From Cydia pomonella (Eukaryota > Arthropoda > Insecta > Lepidoptera > Tortricidae), in NCBI RefSeq assembly GCF_033807575.1, contig NC_084723.1, forward strand, positions 6,019,247 through 6,083,246: DNA of 64,000 nucleotides, given 5' to 3'. Positions 39,816 through 51,399 of the stretch are shown in pieces. Each line of letters starts with the position of its first letter. Positions within the stretch are counted from its first letter, which is position 1. The notes below the pieces were generated by a model that was given only the letters and a program-made list of their open reading frames with translations, did not search any database and was not told where the DNA came from. Position numbers and translations under genes: made by a program.

Positions 39816-41410
39816 CATTTATTCAACGGAAATATAACGCGAACCAATTAAGTGGTGATCTTAATACGCTCGAAGATCCCACATGGGCTGTACTTCGTAA
39901 TTTGGCCACCTATAACACCCAGTTCTACCAACATACGAAAAAGGTAAATTACTGTCAAAATGAGCTATCTTTCGTAAAGGACGAGTTTGAGGTTGCATGT
40001 CACACTCGCATGTTAACTAAAAAGTATAGGTTTTTAGTTTCCGAGTAGTTTTCTCACCTAACGTCATCGAATAGTTAACGAACATTTTGCTTTCATGTTA
40101 CACTAGACCTTCTGGATAACTAACGCCTGTGCGTAAAAACTGGCTTATTATATATCGCAATCCTTCGTTTACCGTCCTCTATAGTAATGTACAAATGCGC
40201 GTGCAATATACCTATTTTTTTATCTTTTTTACTCGTCGACTGTAAATACTGTAATGGTTGAATTAAGATATCGTATACCAAACTATAATGCGAAATTTTA
40301 TAAATAAAATAGAATAAAAATAAAATTCATTTATTTCGGACAATAAGGAATCCATATAAGATACCTATTCCTATACAACTTATAACTATATTACATTAAT
40401 TAAAATTAAAATTTTAAAATTAGAATTTAATCAAATATACAACATACTTAGTAAAAATTTAAGATATGATACTAGTTTTATCTAAAAAGACTTTTCATAC
40501 TTACCTGTAGTTATGTCCCATACGCAAACCATTTCTGCGCTATCTTTTGTCATGTTATTTTGTTTCATCTTTTTCAAATAATTAGTATAGGTTTTAGTTT
40601 GGTTTGTTTTAAAACTTTTTTGCACAAAATGTATACGTGGCATAGCACAAACATGGCCGCGCTGGTGCCGTGCCGTGTGACGTGGCCATGACGTGGCGGC
40701 CGGCTGTCACTTGGCTGTCAGGGCTGTTTTAGATACGGCAATAGGGTTGTTTCCATCTTCAAATCTTAGGGCAGAATGGTACCCTATTTATTTATTCTAT
40801 GTTTAACAATTTATTTCTTTTGTAGTACTATGCTTTTGTATGTTATAGTTTATCACGAATAAAAGCGATGATTTCTGATTTCTCCCAACTCAACTATAAG
40901 ATTCATTTCGGTACGTTGTACAGTAGTCAACTTTGAAGAAAAAAATACTAATCACGTGCCGCCGTGTTCCAATAGAAAAGACTAAATGGGCGCGGGGCGC
41001 GGGGTCGCACAGAGTCGCGCGTTTATGTCTATTGTACTAGGTACATTTTTGTTTTATTGGCTGATTCTTACCAATTTTCATTAATTATTTAGGTTTTATA
41101 GTAAAAAAAGTATTATTTCAGATGACTCGTAGAAATAGTATTATATACAATAAACGGTATAATCAAGGTTTTCAATCTCGTACCTTACTTAGACAACTCA
41201 GCAAGCGTTGCGTAAACACGGTACTCGACTGAAAAGCTCTCATTACAACTTTGACAAAAAAAACGTACCTTATAACCGTACCGTACGTCAAGCCATTTCC
41301 GAGAGTATAAAAAAGTGGCAAATTAAAAAAAAGTAGGCGCGAAGAGTTATCATCCCATAGAAAATTTGAATTTCACGCCTTTTTCTACTGACAGTTGTTT
41401 GACAGACTAT
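39816..41410. other. No supported gene; one weak exon-like frame
   Basis: A plus-strand frame from about 39816 to 39943 reads LNTLEDPTWAVLRNLATYNT then QFYQHTKK before a GTAAAT donor-like site; it looks protein-like but has no acceptor, start or family match. The rest includes a GC-rich patch at about 40640-40735 (GGCCGCGCTGGTGCCGTGCC, GACGTGGCGGCCGGC) and AT-rich DNA. Confidence 0.3.
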
Positions 41411-41414
41411 ACAC

Positions 41415-41860
41415 GGTGTTTTTCTAAGTACAGTACAGTCCGTTAATTTCAAGGGTGCATTCCTGAGCTTAAATTAAGTAACTATCTCAAAAAAACCGGA
41501 ATTATAATTAACTCCATTTTCGAGATATTCAATGATTTCTTTTCTGATCTGATCTGATAAGGCCCCTACGAGCATGTACACTTGCCTTACGTATTGATTA
41601 GTGTTTAGTATGAGTTTCTACTATCTTAGACGATCGATAAGTAAGTATTCGAAATGTCATTGATATGTCATAGTTTTCAATTGTTTGGTGGATTTAAATA
41701 TATTTTCCGTGTTACAACAACGCTATTAGCTACTTTTTATGAAGAAAAAAAAACTATGCCATTCGGTTTCCTTAAATCTACTTAGCCATACCTCGAAGTA
41801 AACAGAGTTTTAAAAAACGCCGTATATCTCAAAAGACACCGTAAAAGACACGAGATTTTC
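41415..41860 (+). repeat. Dispersed repeat CCGTTAATTTCAAGGGTGCA, intact copy
   Basis: Blocks CCTGAGCTTAAATTAAGTAA, TTGATTAGTGTTTAGTA, GAAATGTCATTGATATGTCA and CAACGCTATTAGC recur in the same order at 44520-44600 and 45290-45600, where the copy is interrupted. Family unknown. Confidence 0.65.
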
Positions 41861-42324
41861 ATGTAGTCGTGATCGTGACGTTAGGGGAGTTACCTATATT
41901 TATGTACAAGCCATTGAAATGCCGAAAAACCACGTGTCGTCTACGTCGAGTTTTATAAATACGAGAGGCGCATACGTAATTAGTTAGATACGCCGAATCT
42001 ACCGGTTTTCAATAAAAAAACGTTTACACGTTCATCATTAACTGGCTATTCGTGAACCTTAATGCAGCGAGATAAGGTCTTTTAACAGACAGTGACTTCA
42101 CTGTTGCTGCTGTTATACTTTTACGCACGCTTTACGTGGAAATCGTAGAAACCCATAAAAGAATAGAGATACCTATCGAGCGGCGTAAGGGGACGGTTCA
42201 TCGTACATAAGTAAGGTTGTGTAACGTTGTGACACAAGTGCGCCATATCTAATAAATTACCCTAATGGACTCCAAAATAAAGTTTCATTGGGATTTGCCA
42301 TTAAGAGGAAAGATCGATCGATTT

Positions 42325-42606
42325 TCCATACAAACGTAGTCCTCATTTTCCTCCGTGAATATTGATATTATGGAAAATATTTTTACAGAATTGTATGTAT
42401 TTTAGTCACCGTTTAATTTTTTTTATTATTATAAAAATTAGGAGCAAACACAGGTTTCATACAAATTTTTAAATGCTCATCACTCTTATTATATTGAAAA
42501 AATCAAACGGTCGGGCATAGCTATGATTAAAACTCATCAAATTGTGTAAAAATATTTTCAATAATGTTAATATCCAGAGAGGAAAATGAAGACTACGTTT
42601 GTATGG
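42325..42606. mobile_element. Foldback element, copy 1 (CCATACAAACGTAGTCCTCA)
   Basis: CCATACAAACGTAGTCCTCA at the left is inverted at the right (GAAGACTACGTTTGTATGG), with inner arms of the type AATATTTTTACA..AATTGT..GTAT. A related copy is at 56755-57075. Confidence 0.7.
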
Positions 42607-42799
42607 AAAGGTGGTTTTGGGGCGGTCGCCCCCTTTCGTCAGTATGAAGGTTATAAAGTGCATATGTCATGTGCCGACTTTAGTCAGCAGAGATATATAG
42701 AACGTGCCATTCACGGCGACGCGTGCCTTGACTCGTATTGTCATGTTGTTAAAGTTTAGATTTGACAAACCTGCATGTCGTCGTGGATGACACGCACTA

Positions 42800-43030
42800 T
42801 AAATAAATAAATAAATAAATAAAAAAGCCTTTCATTTCTCGAATACAAAAAATAAATAAAAATACACATCAGATAAAATTAACAATAAAAGAGAATGTAC
42901 GAGAACCCCTGTATAGGGTATAGGCCTCCTCCAAGGTTTTCCAGAGCTCTCTGTCTGAAGCTGTCGTTATCCAGTTTGGGCCAGCGACTGCCGTTAGGTC
43001 GTCTGACCAGCGTTTGACACGCACTATACC
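42800..43030 (-). mobile_element. LINE 3' end with (TTTA)n tail
   Basis: On the minus strand about 42869-43030 reads DDLTAVAGPNWITTASDREL then WKTLEEAYTLYRGSRTFSFI and a stop, the same type of LINE C-terminus as at 31630-31790 but a different family member. A TTTATTTATTTATTTA tail (AAATAAATAAATAAAT on plus, 42804-42822) closes it. Strongly truncated. Confidence 0.75.
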
Positions 43031-43034
43031 TAGT

Positions 43035-44012
43035 TGAATTTTGAATCAGCGAACATTTAAGCCCCGCCACAGGTCCTCCCCACTTTCGAATTGGTTGAAG
43101 TAAATACACAAATTTTTTGCGTCAGGATAAAATATGCTAAAGATTCTGAGTTGAAAGAACAGGATCTGTGATCAGCTCTTAAATATTTTTTTTTTGAAAA
43201 GCTCAGGTATGATTATTTTAAAATTTCTACGGTGGAGTCACGCGGAGTAAATTTAAAAAGTAGGTAAGTAGTACTCAGGTACTTCACAATGAAATAATAA
43301 TATTGGTTCTGTTCTTGATCCAAGGAAATCATAATATTGCTTTAACCTACTTATTAAATACATACTTGCTTCCGCATGAAACATACATAACAATACGCAC
43401 TAAATGTATTTATTTATTTGCCTGTATAGGGATATTGATTGACTAACGACCAAATATTACCTAACTTTTGAAAAACTTTAAAGCGGTTTTTTTCGTATAA
43501 TTTTAAGACTTTTTTTTACCCACATTTAAACACCACGGTTGGCACATTGCAATCGGATTAGTAGTTTCGATGATACAGTGGAATGGATCGTCTTACATCA
43601 TAATTTCATAACTCTTCCCCGACTTCGGTTTTTCTTAAGGTAGGTTCAGAGAACGGATTTTTCGAAAAATCATACCGCTCTTTTGGATAACAATACGATT
43701 GTCAAAAAATTTGATTACGTAGCAATATTGAGAATGTTTTCTAGGTACTTTAGCGATTCGAATCCAGATTTTTTGACTTTCACTCGATAGAAAAAAAAAC
43801 ACGAACAGTAATTTTTTCCTTAGGAAAGCGGCATAATTTGGTGAAGAGGAATTGCTAATGATGATATTGATGATAATAAAATAATGGTGTAATTTACTGT
43901 TTTACGATGTGGTTGTTTTTTTTTGTTGAAGGTCATTTTATTAACTCATGCTTTTCCTCTCAGACGTTTACTAAAAAATTCTACTGATGAGGAACATATA
44001 TTATTATATATT
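43035..44012. other. No gene seen
   Basis: AT-rich; no recognisable frame, splice pattern or clear repeat. Confidence 0.4.
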
Positions 44013-44275
44013 TGACCACCGGTCTGGCCTAGTGGGCTGGTAGTGACCCTACCTATGAAGCCGAATGGTCCCGGGTTCAAATCCTGGTAAGGGCATTTAT
44101 TCTTGTGATGAGCACGGATATTTGTTCCCGAGTCATGGGTGTTTTCTATGTATCTCAGTATTTATAAATATTTATATATTATATATATCGTTGTCTAAGT
44201 ACCCTCAACACAAGCCTTAATGAGCTTACTGTGGGACTTAGTCAATTTGTGTAATAATGTCCTATAATATATATC
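44013..44275 (+). mobile_element. tRNA-derived SINE, copy 3 (best preserved)
   Basis: A box TGGCCTAGTGGG and B box GGGTTCAAATCCTGG with normal spacing, then GTAAGGGCATTTATTCTTGT, GAGCACGGATATTTGTTCCC, ATCGTTGTCTAAGTACC, GAGCTTACTGTGGG and tail TGTCCTATAATATAT. This is the reference copy for those at 27827 and 34328. Confidence 0.78.
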
Positions 44276-44514
44276 TTTTTTTTTTAATTTAATTGACTCA
44301 AAATATTACACATCATTACAGCGAAGTAATACACTGTGAAATTTAAAACAGTATTATACAGACTAGGTACATGATACAGTCTTAAGGATAGGGCAAACAG
44401 TACAATGCAAAAATGAAAAACTAATACAAGACGGAAGATTACGATTAAGATGGAAAATGATGGTATACAGCTTTCGAGTCGTTGTTTTGTTAAGTTATTA
44501 ATAAGTATATACAT

Positions 44515-45605
44515 CGTGTTTTTTCCGTTAATTTCAATGGTACATCCCTGAGCTTAAATTAAGTAACTTTCTCAAAGACACCGGTATTCTAATTAACTGC
44601 ATTTCAGAGATAATCAATAATTATAATTATAATTCAGCCTATTTACGTCACACTGCTGGGCACAGGCCTTATTATTATATAAAAATCAATGCAGTAGCTA
44701 AACGCAGCCGTCGGGTCGGCTAGTATTCGGAGGCTTTTTAAAAGCACCAATAAGAGCGCTCCACATATTCTGTATCGCGGCCAATTAGAAGCATCTAAAT
44801 TTAAACTACCTTTTTTGTACTGATCATATATTGCAAATCACTCTTTTATCATCCTCCATACTATCAACACCCACTTTTCTACATTGAACCGTTTTGACAA
44901 GAACCCTTGTAAACCAGTACCCTTTGGAAGATTATACTTCGCTTCATTATAAATCGAAGTTTTATTTAAGTCGTCGAGATCCTGACCTACACGGCGGCTA
45001 CACCTCCTCTTATGCGCGAGAGGGATAGCCCAATGCGGATTGGGGACTTCACACACACCTTCGAATTTCTTCGCAGATGTATGCAGGTTTCCTCACGATG
45101 TTTTCCTTCACCGAAAAGCTAGTGGTAAATATTGAATGATATTTCGTACATAAGTTCCGAAAAACTCATTGGTACGAGCCAGGATTTGAATCCCCGATCT
45201 CCGGATTAAAAGTCGGACGTCATATCCACTTGGCCACCATCGCTTTTTATCATATAATAATTTTTTTTTTTAAAAGACCCTCCTGCTGAAGACGCTCCTG
45301 CCTGTACACTTGCCTTAGGGCCTTGATTAGTGTTTAGTACGAGTGCATACATTTGCTCCTAAACGTACGGACGATTGATGTTCGAAATGAAATTGATATG
45401 TCACAGTTTTTAATTGTTTGGTTGAGTTAAATATAATTCCCATATTAAAACAACGCTATATGCAACATTTAATTACTTTTTATAAAAAAAAAATTATATA
45501 TATTTTTTTAATTAACTATGCCATTTAGTTTCCTTAAACGTAATTACCGATACCCCAAAGTTAACGTAATTCAAATAAAAACACGGTGTATACTTATTAA
45601 TAACT
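44515..45605. mobile_element. Dispersed repeat copy interrupted by a SINE
   Basis: 44520-44600 and 45290-45600 are the two halves of the repeat that is intact at 41415-41860; the DNA between them is a minus-strand SINE (44632-45247). Sequence identity between copies is moderate, so the junctions are only good to about 20 bases. Confidence 0.6.
44632..45247 (-). mobile_element. SINE with tRNA head and LINE-like tail
   Basis: Read on the minus strand it begins with an A box (GGTGGCCAAGTGG), then a B box (GGGGATTCAAATCCTGGC), GAGTTTTTCGGAAC, a CATCGTGAGGAAACCTGCAT block, GTGTGAAGTCCCCAATCCGC, and ends AGGCCTGTGCCCAGCAGTGT then GACGTAAATAGGCTGAATT. The 3' part is the tail motif of a lepidopteran LINE, fitting the rule that SINEs borrow the tail recognised by a partner LINE. 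Confidence 0.7.
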
Positions 45606-45786
45606 TAACAAATAACACACCTACCAGAAGGTAATACGAGTGCCCAATAAGCAAATATTCAGTTTAAGGTTTGATTGGTATGCGTGTGCTTATCAAATAC
45701 TTGAAATCCCCGTTTCTATTATATTTCCTATTTGTGTGTGTCTATAAAATAAAAATATAGGGGTAGCCAAAGGGCCCAATTCGAAA

Positions 45787-45914
45787 AATGCTTATAGGAT
45801 GTCACCACGATACTATACCGATCTGTCAGTGTCAAAAGAGACACTTATTGGTTGAAATGTCACTTTTGACACTGACAGATCGGTATCGTATCGTTATGAC
45901 ATCTTATAAGCATT
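45787..45914. mobile_element. MITE with AATGCTTATA(A/G)GATGT ends
   Basis: AATGCTTATAGGATGTCA and TGACATCTTATAAGCATT are inverted; the arms continue through CGATACTATACCGATCTGTC / GACAGATCGGTATCGTATCG and AGTGTCAAAAG. Core about 22 bp. Confidence 0.88.
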
Positions 45915-45919
45915 GTTAT

Positions 45920-46440
45920 TGAGCCGGGTGTCGATTCAGTCCAAATAGCTCGTACGAAACTTATAGGCGTTTTTGAAACTGTGTAAAACTATAAAACAAA
46001 TTTCCCGGAAGTAATGACAGCTAATTAGATCGGATTTAACTTTTTAAGCGCCTATATCGCAAATTATATCAAAATCAGTGCAACTGGCATAAATAAATCC
46101 TTACTCATTAGAGACACGGCAGTCCGTTCGGCCAAGTTCGAATAAAATAGCGTGCGATTGCAGTATGTAGGTATATTTACACGTTCATGATATATTTAGT
46201 TAAAATATTAGTTTTAGTTACCCTTACACCGTGTACCTGGTATGTATGAGTATGTATACACTTTATTGTACATAGAAATAAAAACACGAGAAAACAGTTA
46301 TAGAGAGTAAATTAAATACAACAAAGGCGAATTTATCCCTATATGGGATCTGTTCCAGTTAACCTTAATGAAAACAAATATAATGCAAATCATTTAAAAA
46401 CTTGGGGACTTAAAAAGGATATATAAATATAATTGAGCTT
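45920..46440. other. No gene seen
   Basis: AT-rich, without supported features. Confidence 0.4.
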
Positions 46441-46454
46441 TATATATCCTATTT

Positions 46455-46575
46455 AAGTCCCCAATCCGCATTGGGCTAGCGTGGGGACTATAGCCCGAGG
46501 CCTCTCGATCATGAGAGGAGGCCTGTGCCCAGCAGTGGGACGTATATAGGCTGAATTATTATGATTATTATTATC
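46455..46575 (+). mobile_element. SINE/LINE tail fragment
   Basis: CCCCAATCCGCATTGGGCTA, CCTCTCGATCATGAGAGGAG, GCCTGTGCCCAGCAGTGGGA and CGTATATAGGCTGAATTATT, then a TTATGATTA tail. It is the same 3' module as at 44632-44760, here on the plus strand and alone. Confidence 0.7.
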
Positions 46576-46814
46576 CTTTTTAGTCCCCGTTATTTTTATT
46601 TCAATTATGTTTTGCGTGTCGTTGTTATTTGATGTATGTGAAAGACTTCAAGGTTTATTTCCACAAATTAAAAAATCCTTTTGAGGAATTTGCAGCGACT
46701 CTTTTACCTAACAAAGTCTAATAAGAATACAATTTTATTTTTTCATTATTTTGTACCTATATATTTTTTAGCACAAATTGAAGTTCAATGCTTGTTAAGT
46801 GACTAGTCGAATGC

Positions 46815-46850
46815 TATATAAATTGCTACCGGCCGAGGGCACTGGCAGTT
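46815..46850 (+). promoter_or_regulatory. TATA promoter with initiator
   Basis: TATATAAAT at 46815 lies 32 bases before GGCAGTTTG (46845), where CAGT fits an arthropod initiator with +1 at about 46847. AGACT at 46872 partly fits a downstream promoter element. The core spacing is textbook for an arthropod pol II promoter. Confidence 0.5.
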
Positions 46851-46994
46851 TGCGCAACGCCGCCTTTGCATAGACTACAACAAAAAAAGTTTCGGACTGT
46901 CACGGAGTGCGCGGGAAAAATTTAAAAGCGTGAAGTGTGTTCGAAAATTAAACGTGTGTGCGTTTTGATTTTGGTGGTTGCCGAGAAGATATTT
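46847..46994 (+). other. Putative non-coding first exon
   Basis: About 148 bases, GC-richer than its flanks and without an ATG-led frame, ending in a strong donor (TTT followed by GTAAGT at 46995). The next exon was not identified to the right within the window, so the gene is unnamed. It could also be a lncRNA or promoter of a retroelement. Confidence 0.45.
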
Positions 46995-49900
46995 GTAAGT
47001 ACAAATAAATATATATAATAATTAAGGGTAATAGGTATCTCCTGTTTTTATGGAAGTACTTGTTTTTGTAATATACCAACAATATTTGCGATTACCGACT
47101 GTTTATATTCTGGTACTGAAAACGGCGGCAATAATTGTAGGCGCGAAGGGTTCAATTCCTATAGAAAATTTGAATTTCGCGCTTTTTTCTACTGACAAGT
47201 TGGGTGTGTTTCAGTATAATTTCCGTATTTAAAAGTTGAAAAAAAAGTACAATAACTTTCAAGAAATCTAAATAATGACATAAATGACACTGTTCGCGTA
47301 TCGTATTTTTAAGCCAACCTGTACATATAATGAAAGTACATATAACTACACAAATTAATTAATAAATTAACCATCATTTCCAGGTAATAAAATAAGTTCA
47401 TTACAAAGTTTCATGTATATATAGCCCAGTCAAATACTATAAAGGCGCGAAATTCCAAAAATATAGGATAGGATAATAAAGAACCTTTCAACTTTTTGAA
47501 TTTGCCGCATTACCGGGCTATCACTACCACGGTTTACCAGACTATTTATCTCATTATTGTTTTACTTAATTAAGACTGAATATAAATTTCTATTTGCATC
47601 CAAACACACAGGATAAAAAAATCCAAATCTCGCAGCCTATTTTAAATTTACGAGTAAATAAATGTATGCCTTCTCGACCCTTCGCGTGCCCCTCGCATAA
47701 GAATTTGATAGATCGCAAAAACATTATTATTTAAGTATTGACATTTGACCTTATTTTAAAGTAGAGTGATACACCAAGGACGTTTACTTTTTAAAGTTTA
47801 TAAGTTCAATAACTTCATCATCAACTGTATGATTATGTAATAATTGGATTAAATAATGACATTGCTCAGGAGATTCCTAATTTATTCATCACAAGGCAAC
47901 TTTTTTTTAAATACAATTATATAAAAAATTATAAGCACCTACCTAATAGTATTTTATGCAACAGTTGTATAAGAAGGGTCAAAAAAGGCGAGTGGCGTGA
48001 GTTACAATGTGAGCCGGAGCCGAAGGCGTAGGCGAACATTGTAAAGGAATACGCCACGAGAATTTTTTGACCTACTTATACAACGTTGCATACAATCAGC
48101 GACACCTCCTCGTAACTCATGAGGCCCTGGTACTTGCTACTTGCTAAATTAATTTTTTGGACAGTTTTTTCTCAATTTTGGCCACCGTAGCCTACGGAGA
48201 TTAACAAGCAACGCTAAGCGGTCTTCGTAGTGCGTGATTCTGACTTATGAAGTAATTATTTTTACTATGCAACCAAATGAATATTTTGTAAGTTGGCAGC
48301 AATGCACTTAGTTTAAAACTGTATTCGTTTTGGTTTTGTTAAGTTGGTAGCCATTAATCACAGTAACGTTATAGCTTATAAAAGCACAAGAGCTTTTATG
48401 AGGAATAGACAATATAGACTTTTCTTGAAATCTTTTATGTATGTTCTTATATTCGTGTTAATGAATGCATAAATGACAGATAACAGTAGAGGAGTAGGAA
48501 AATAGTATAATAACCGATTTGCATGACGACCAAAGTGATCCCATTAATGTTACGTGAACAAAGTTTTGTACGGTACGGAACACTAAAAAATAAACTAACC
48601 TATGAAAACCCAATCACAAAAAGAACTAAATTTCTCCCTTTAGTGGGCATTGCCCGTAAAAGTTCAATTACCATCGGTGTCCTACATCGGAGCAAATCTG
48701 AAGACGATTTGATTGTCAAAGCGTGTTCGAAGAATTAGAGTAAATGCTTACATACTTTTGAGCATCCTAGATGATATGAAATTTTGGGATGCAAAAACTT
48801 AAAAGAAAAACGTAATGGTCAATTTAGTTTTCAAATTATGTTGAAATTGCTGCGTCTAGTCGCGTTTGCAGTTTAGATTTTTAAACTAAATTTTAGCTTA
48901 TTATCTACAATAATATCTTTACTCTATGTCTACAAATAGGTATTTTCAGTATAAATCTAAAGTAAAAAAAAAACATAATTAGTTACTCAAAATTTGTGCG
49001 CCTACATGTAACTATATTTTCTGACAATCATCTCATTAGCACTATCATTAGTATTTTTTGAATAATTATATAGTCGAGTAAGCTACCGTAAGTACCGTAA
49101 CCTACTCCTATTATGAATAGTTTGACAGTTGTCACAAAGGGGTTCCCCAACATCACAAATTCCGTATATAATGCATGAGTCAGCACAAACAGTAGTGCAA
49201 TAGTCAACCGCGAGAAAAAACGGACAGGAAAAACTTGACAGTTAAGTTTGATTAAGTGAGTGGACATTCTCCCAGATATATTTACGTCACAATACATGTG
49301 CGTTGTTTTCGGATAAATTTAAGCCGTTGCTGGTGTATTTGTCCCAGTCGTATTTACCTACGTCACATGTACGTCGGTTTAGGATCAATTTAAATCGTTT
49401 GTTGCTATACTTGAAGTTTTTTCACAAGTACGTAGGAAAACAAAAAGTTAAAGATTTTCCATAAATAGTATGTATGTTTGTAGTTAAGCATCAAAACAAT
49501 ATGCGGAGGTTATTCACGGTTTTAATACGACTTGGCTTACAATTAGTTTAAGCTTATAAACTTTTATTTAACTCGCAAATACTTGAATTTAATGTTCGTT
49601 TGTTAGGTGAGGTAAGCTGAATAAGAAGCACCCGATTACAGATTTAACTGAGAACTGAAATCTACAGCTCTTATTGAAATTTACCCTTATTTATATTATA
49701 TATATCTATAAAAATAGTTCGTTATGTAGGTACGATGTGCAAATTTGAACCGCTAAACATGTAACGTTTAATACGTATAAATAATCTATAATTAGCATAT
49801 AATATTTTGTTTGATTCTATAATTGCTAATACCTATATATTTGCATATAACACTACGATAAGTATATTAGTTACGCTATAAAAAAAATCTGCAATTATAA

Positions 49901-50550
49901 CTTATGTCCAATTCGTCATACAAACGTCCGTGAAATGACTGAACTAATTATCCCGTGATTTTAACAAATATGTTATTGCGAATGAAACGAAACGAATTTA
50001 TTTCGCTACCATCAGGCGATTTTTTTGCTAGTTTGCCTCCTACGTGTGTGTTTTTCGATATAGGTAATTTTCGTTTAAATATAAATAAAACTCTCTCTGG
50101 GGCGAGACAGGCAATCAAATATAGCTCAGCGGTTTGTGATGTCAGCAAAAAGTACCAAAAACATATTAGTCACGCACGCATCTTAAAATACAACTTTGTC
50201 CTTATAGGTACATATTAAGTTTAAATTTCAACCAGAGCTAAAAGCTTCACACGGCTTAATACGTATGTCGTCGTCATAACAAGGAAAATACGTCAAATTG
50301 GATACTCGTATTTATTATTTTAATGAAGAATTATGGATGGGTTTCTCTTCCGCCTTTGACATTTACGTGGTAAATACGTGATTCAGTGATGAGTATGGGT
50401 TTATTGAGGTAATGTCGTGCTTGGGGATACAAACAAATATCAACTGGCGTTCAATAGACTTTGACGAACCCCCATGCAACTAGTCGGCAGTTTCATTTTT
50501 ATTCTTCACTTCAGCTGACTTGTATGTTTCGATAAGTAATCAAGCAAATT
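46995..50550. other. No supported coding exon
   Basis: Presumed intron if the 46.8-kb promoter is real. At about 47136-47200 there is a dispersed motif (GGCGCGAAG.GTT ... CCTATAGAAAATTTGAATTT ... TTTTCTACTGACA) shared with 41335-41395. A plus-strand frame at 48523-48738 (MTTKVIPLMLREQ...) looks protein-like but has no homolog I recognise and includes TACGGTACGGAACACTAAAA, reminiscent of the GGGTTCCGT repeat end. Confidence 0.4.
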
Positions 50551-50552
50551 AA

Positions 50553-51396
50553 AAAAAGCGGCCAAGTGCGAGTCGGCCTCGCCCATGAAGGGTTCCGTAC
50601 CATTTATGACGTATTAAAAAAAACTACTTACTAGATCTGGTTCAAACCAATTTTCGGTGGAAGTTTGCATGGTAATGTATATCATATTTTTTTTTGATTT
50701 TTCATTCTGTTATTTTAGAAGTTACAGGGGGGACACACTTTTTTTCACTTTGGAAGTGTCTCTCGCGCAAACTATTCAGTTTAGAAAAAAATGATATTAG
50801 AAACCTAAATATCATTTTTGAAGACCTATCCGCAGATACCCCACACGTATGGGTTTGATGAAAAAAAGTTTTTATTTTTTATTTTTTGACGTATTAAAAA
50901 AAAAAAACTACTTACTAGATCTCGTTCAAACCAATTTTCGGTGGAAGTTTGCATGGCAATGTATATCATATATTTTTTTTAGATTTTTTCATTCTGTTAT
51001 TTTAGAAGTTACGGGGGGGGGGGGGGGCACACATTTTTCCACTTTGGAAGTGTCTCTCGCGCAAACTATTCAGTTTAGAAAAAAAATGATATTACAAACC
51101 TCAATATCATTTTTAAAGACCTATCCATAGACACCCCACACGTATGGGTTTGGTGAAAAAAGATTTTTTGAGTTTCAGTTCTAAGTATGGGGAACCCCCA
51201 ATTTTTTTTGATTTTTTTCTATTTTTGTGTAAACATCTTAATGCGGTTCATAGAATACATCTACTTACCAAGTTTGAACAGTATAGCTCTTATAGTTTCG
51301 GAAAAAAGTGGCTGTGACATAATCGGACAGACAGACGGACATGACGAATCTATAAGGGTTCCGTTTTTTGCCATTTGGCTACGGAACCCTAAAAAC
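50553..51396 (+). mobile_element. GGGTTCCGT repeat type B, copy with internal duplication
   Basis: Head GCGGCCAAGTGCGAGTCGGC, GGGTTCCGTACCATTTATGA, tail CAGACAGACGGACATGACGA and CTACGGAACCCTAAAAA. The segment from GACGTATTAAAA through GGGTTTGATGAAAAA (about 50610-50885) is repeated directly at about 50888-51170, so this copy is about 280 bp longer than the basic unit. Poly-G at about 51013-51027. Confidence 0.75.
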
Positions 51397-51399
51397 ATA

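Noticed and set aside
39563..39847. Minus-strand frame with MSTTTENDNNCQQIPILKNT
   Set aside because: Spans a hAT-like terminal sequence; no family match, so not called a gene.
48523..48738. 71-codon frame MTTKVIPLMLREQ...
   Set aside because: Protein-like, but no homolog, acceptor or conserved motif, and part resembles a repeat end. Left as unproven.
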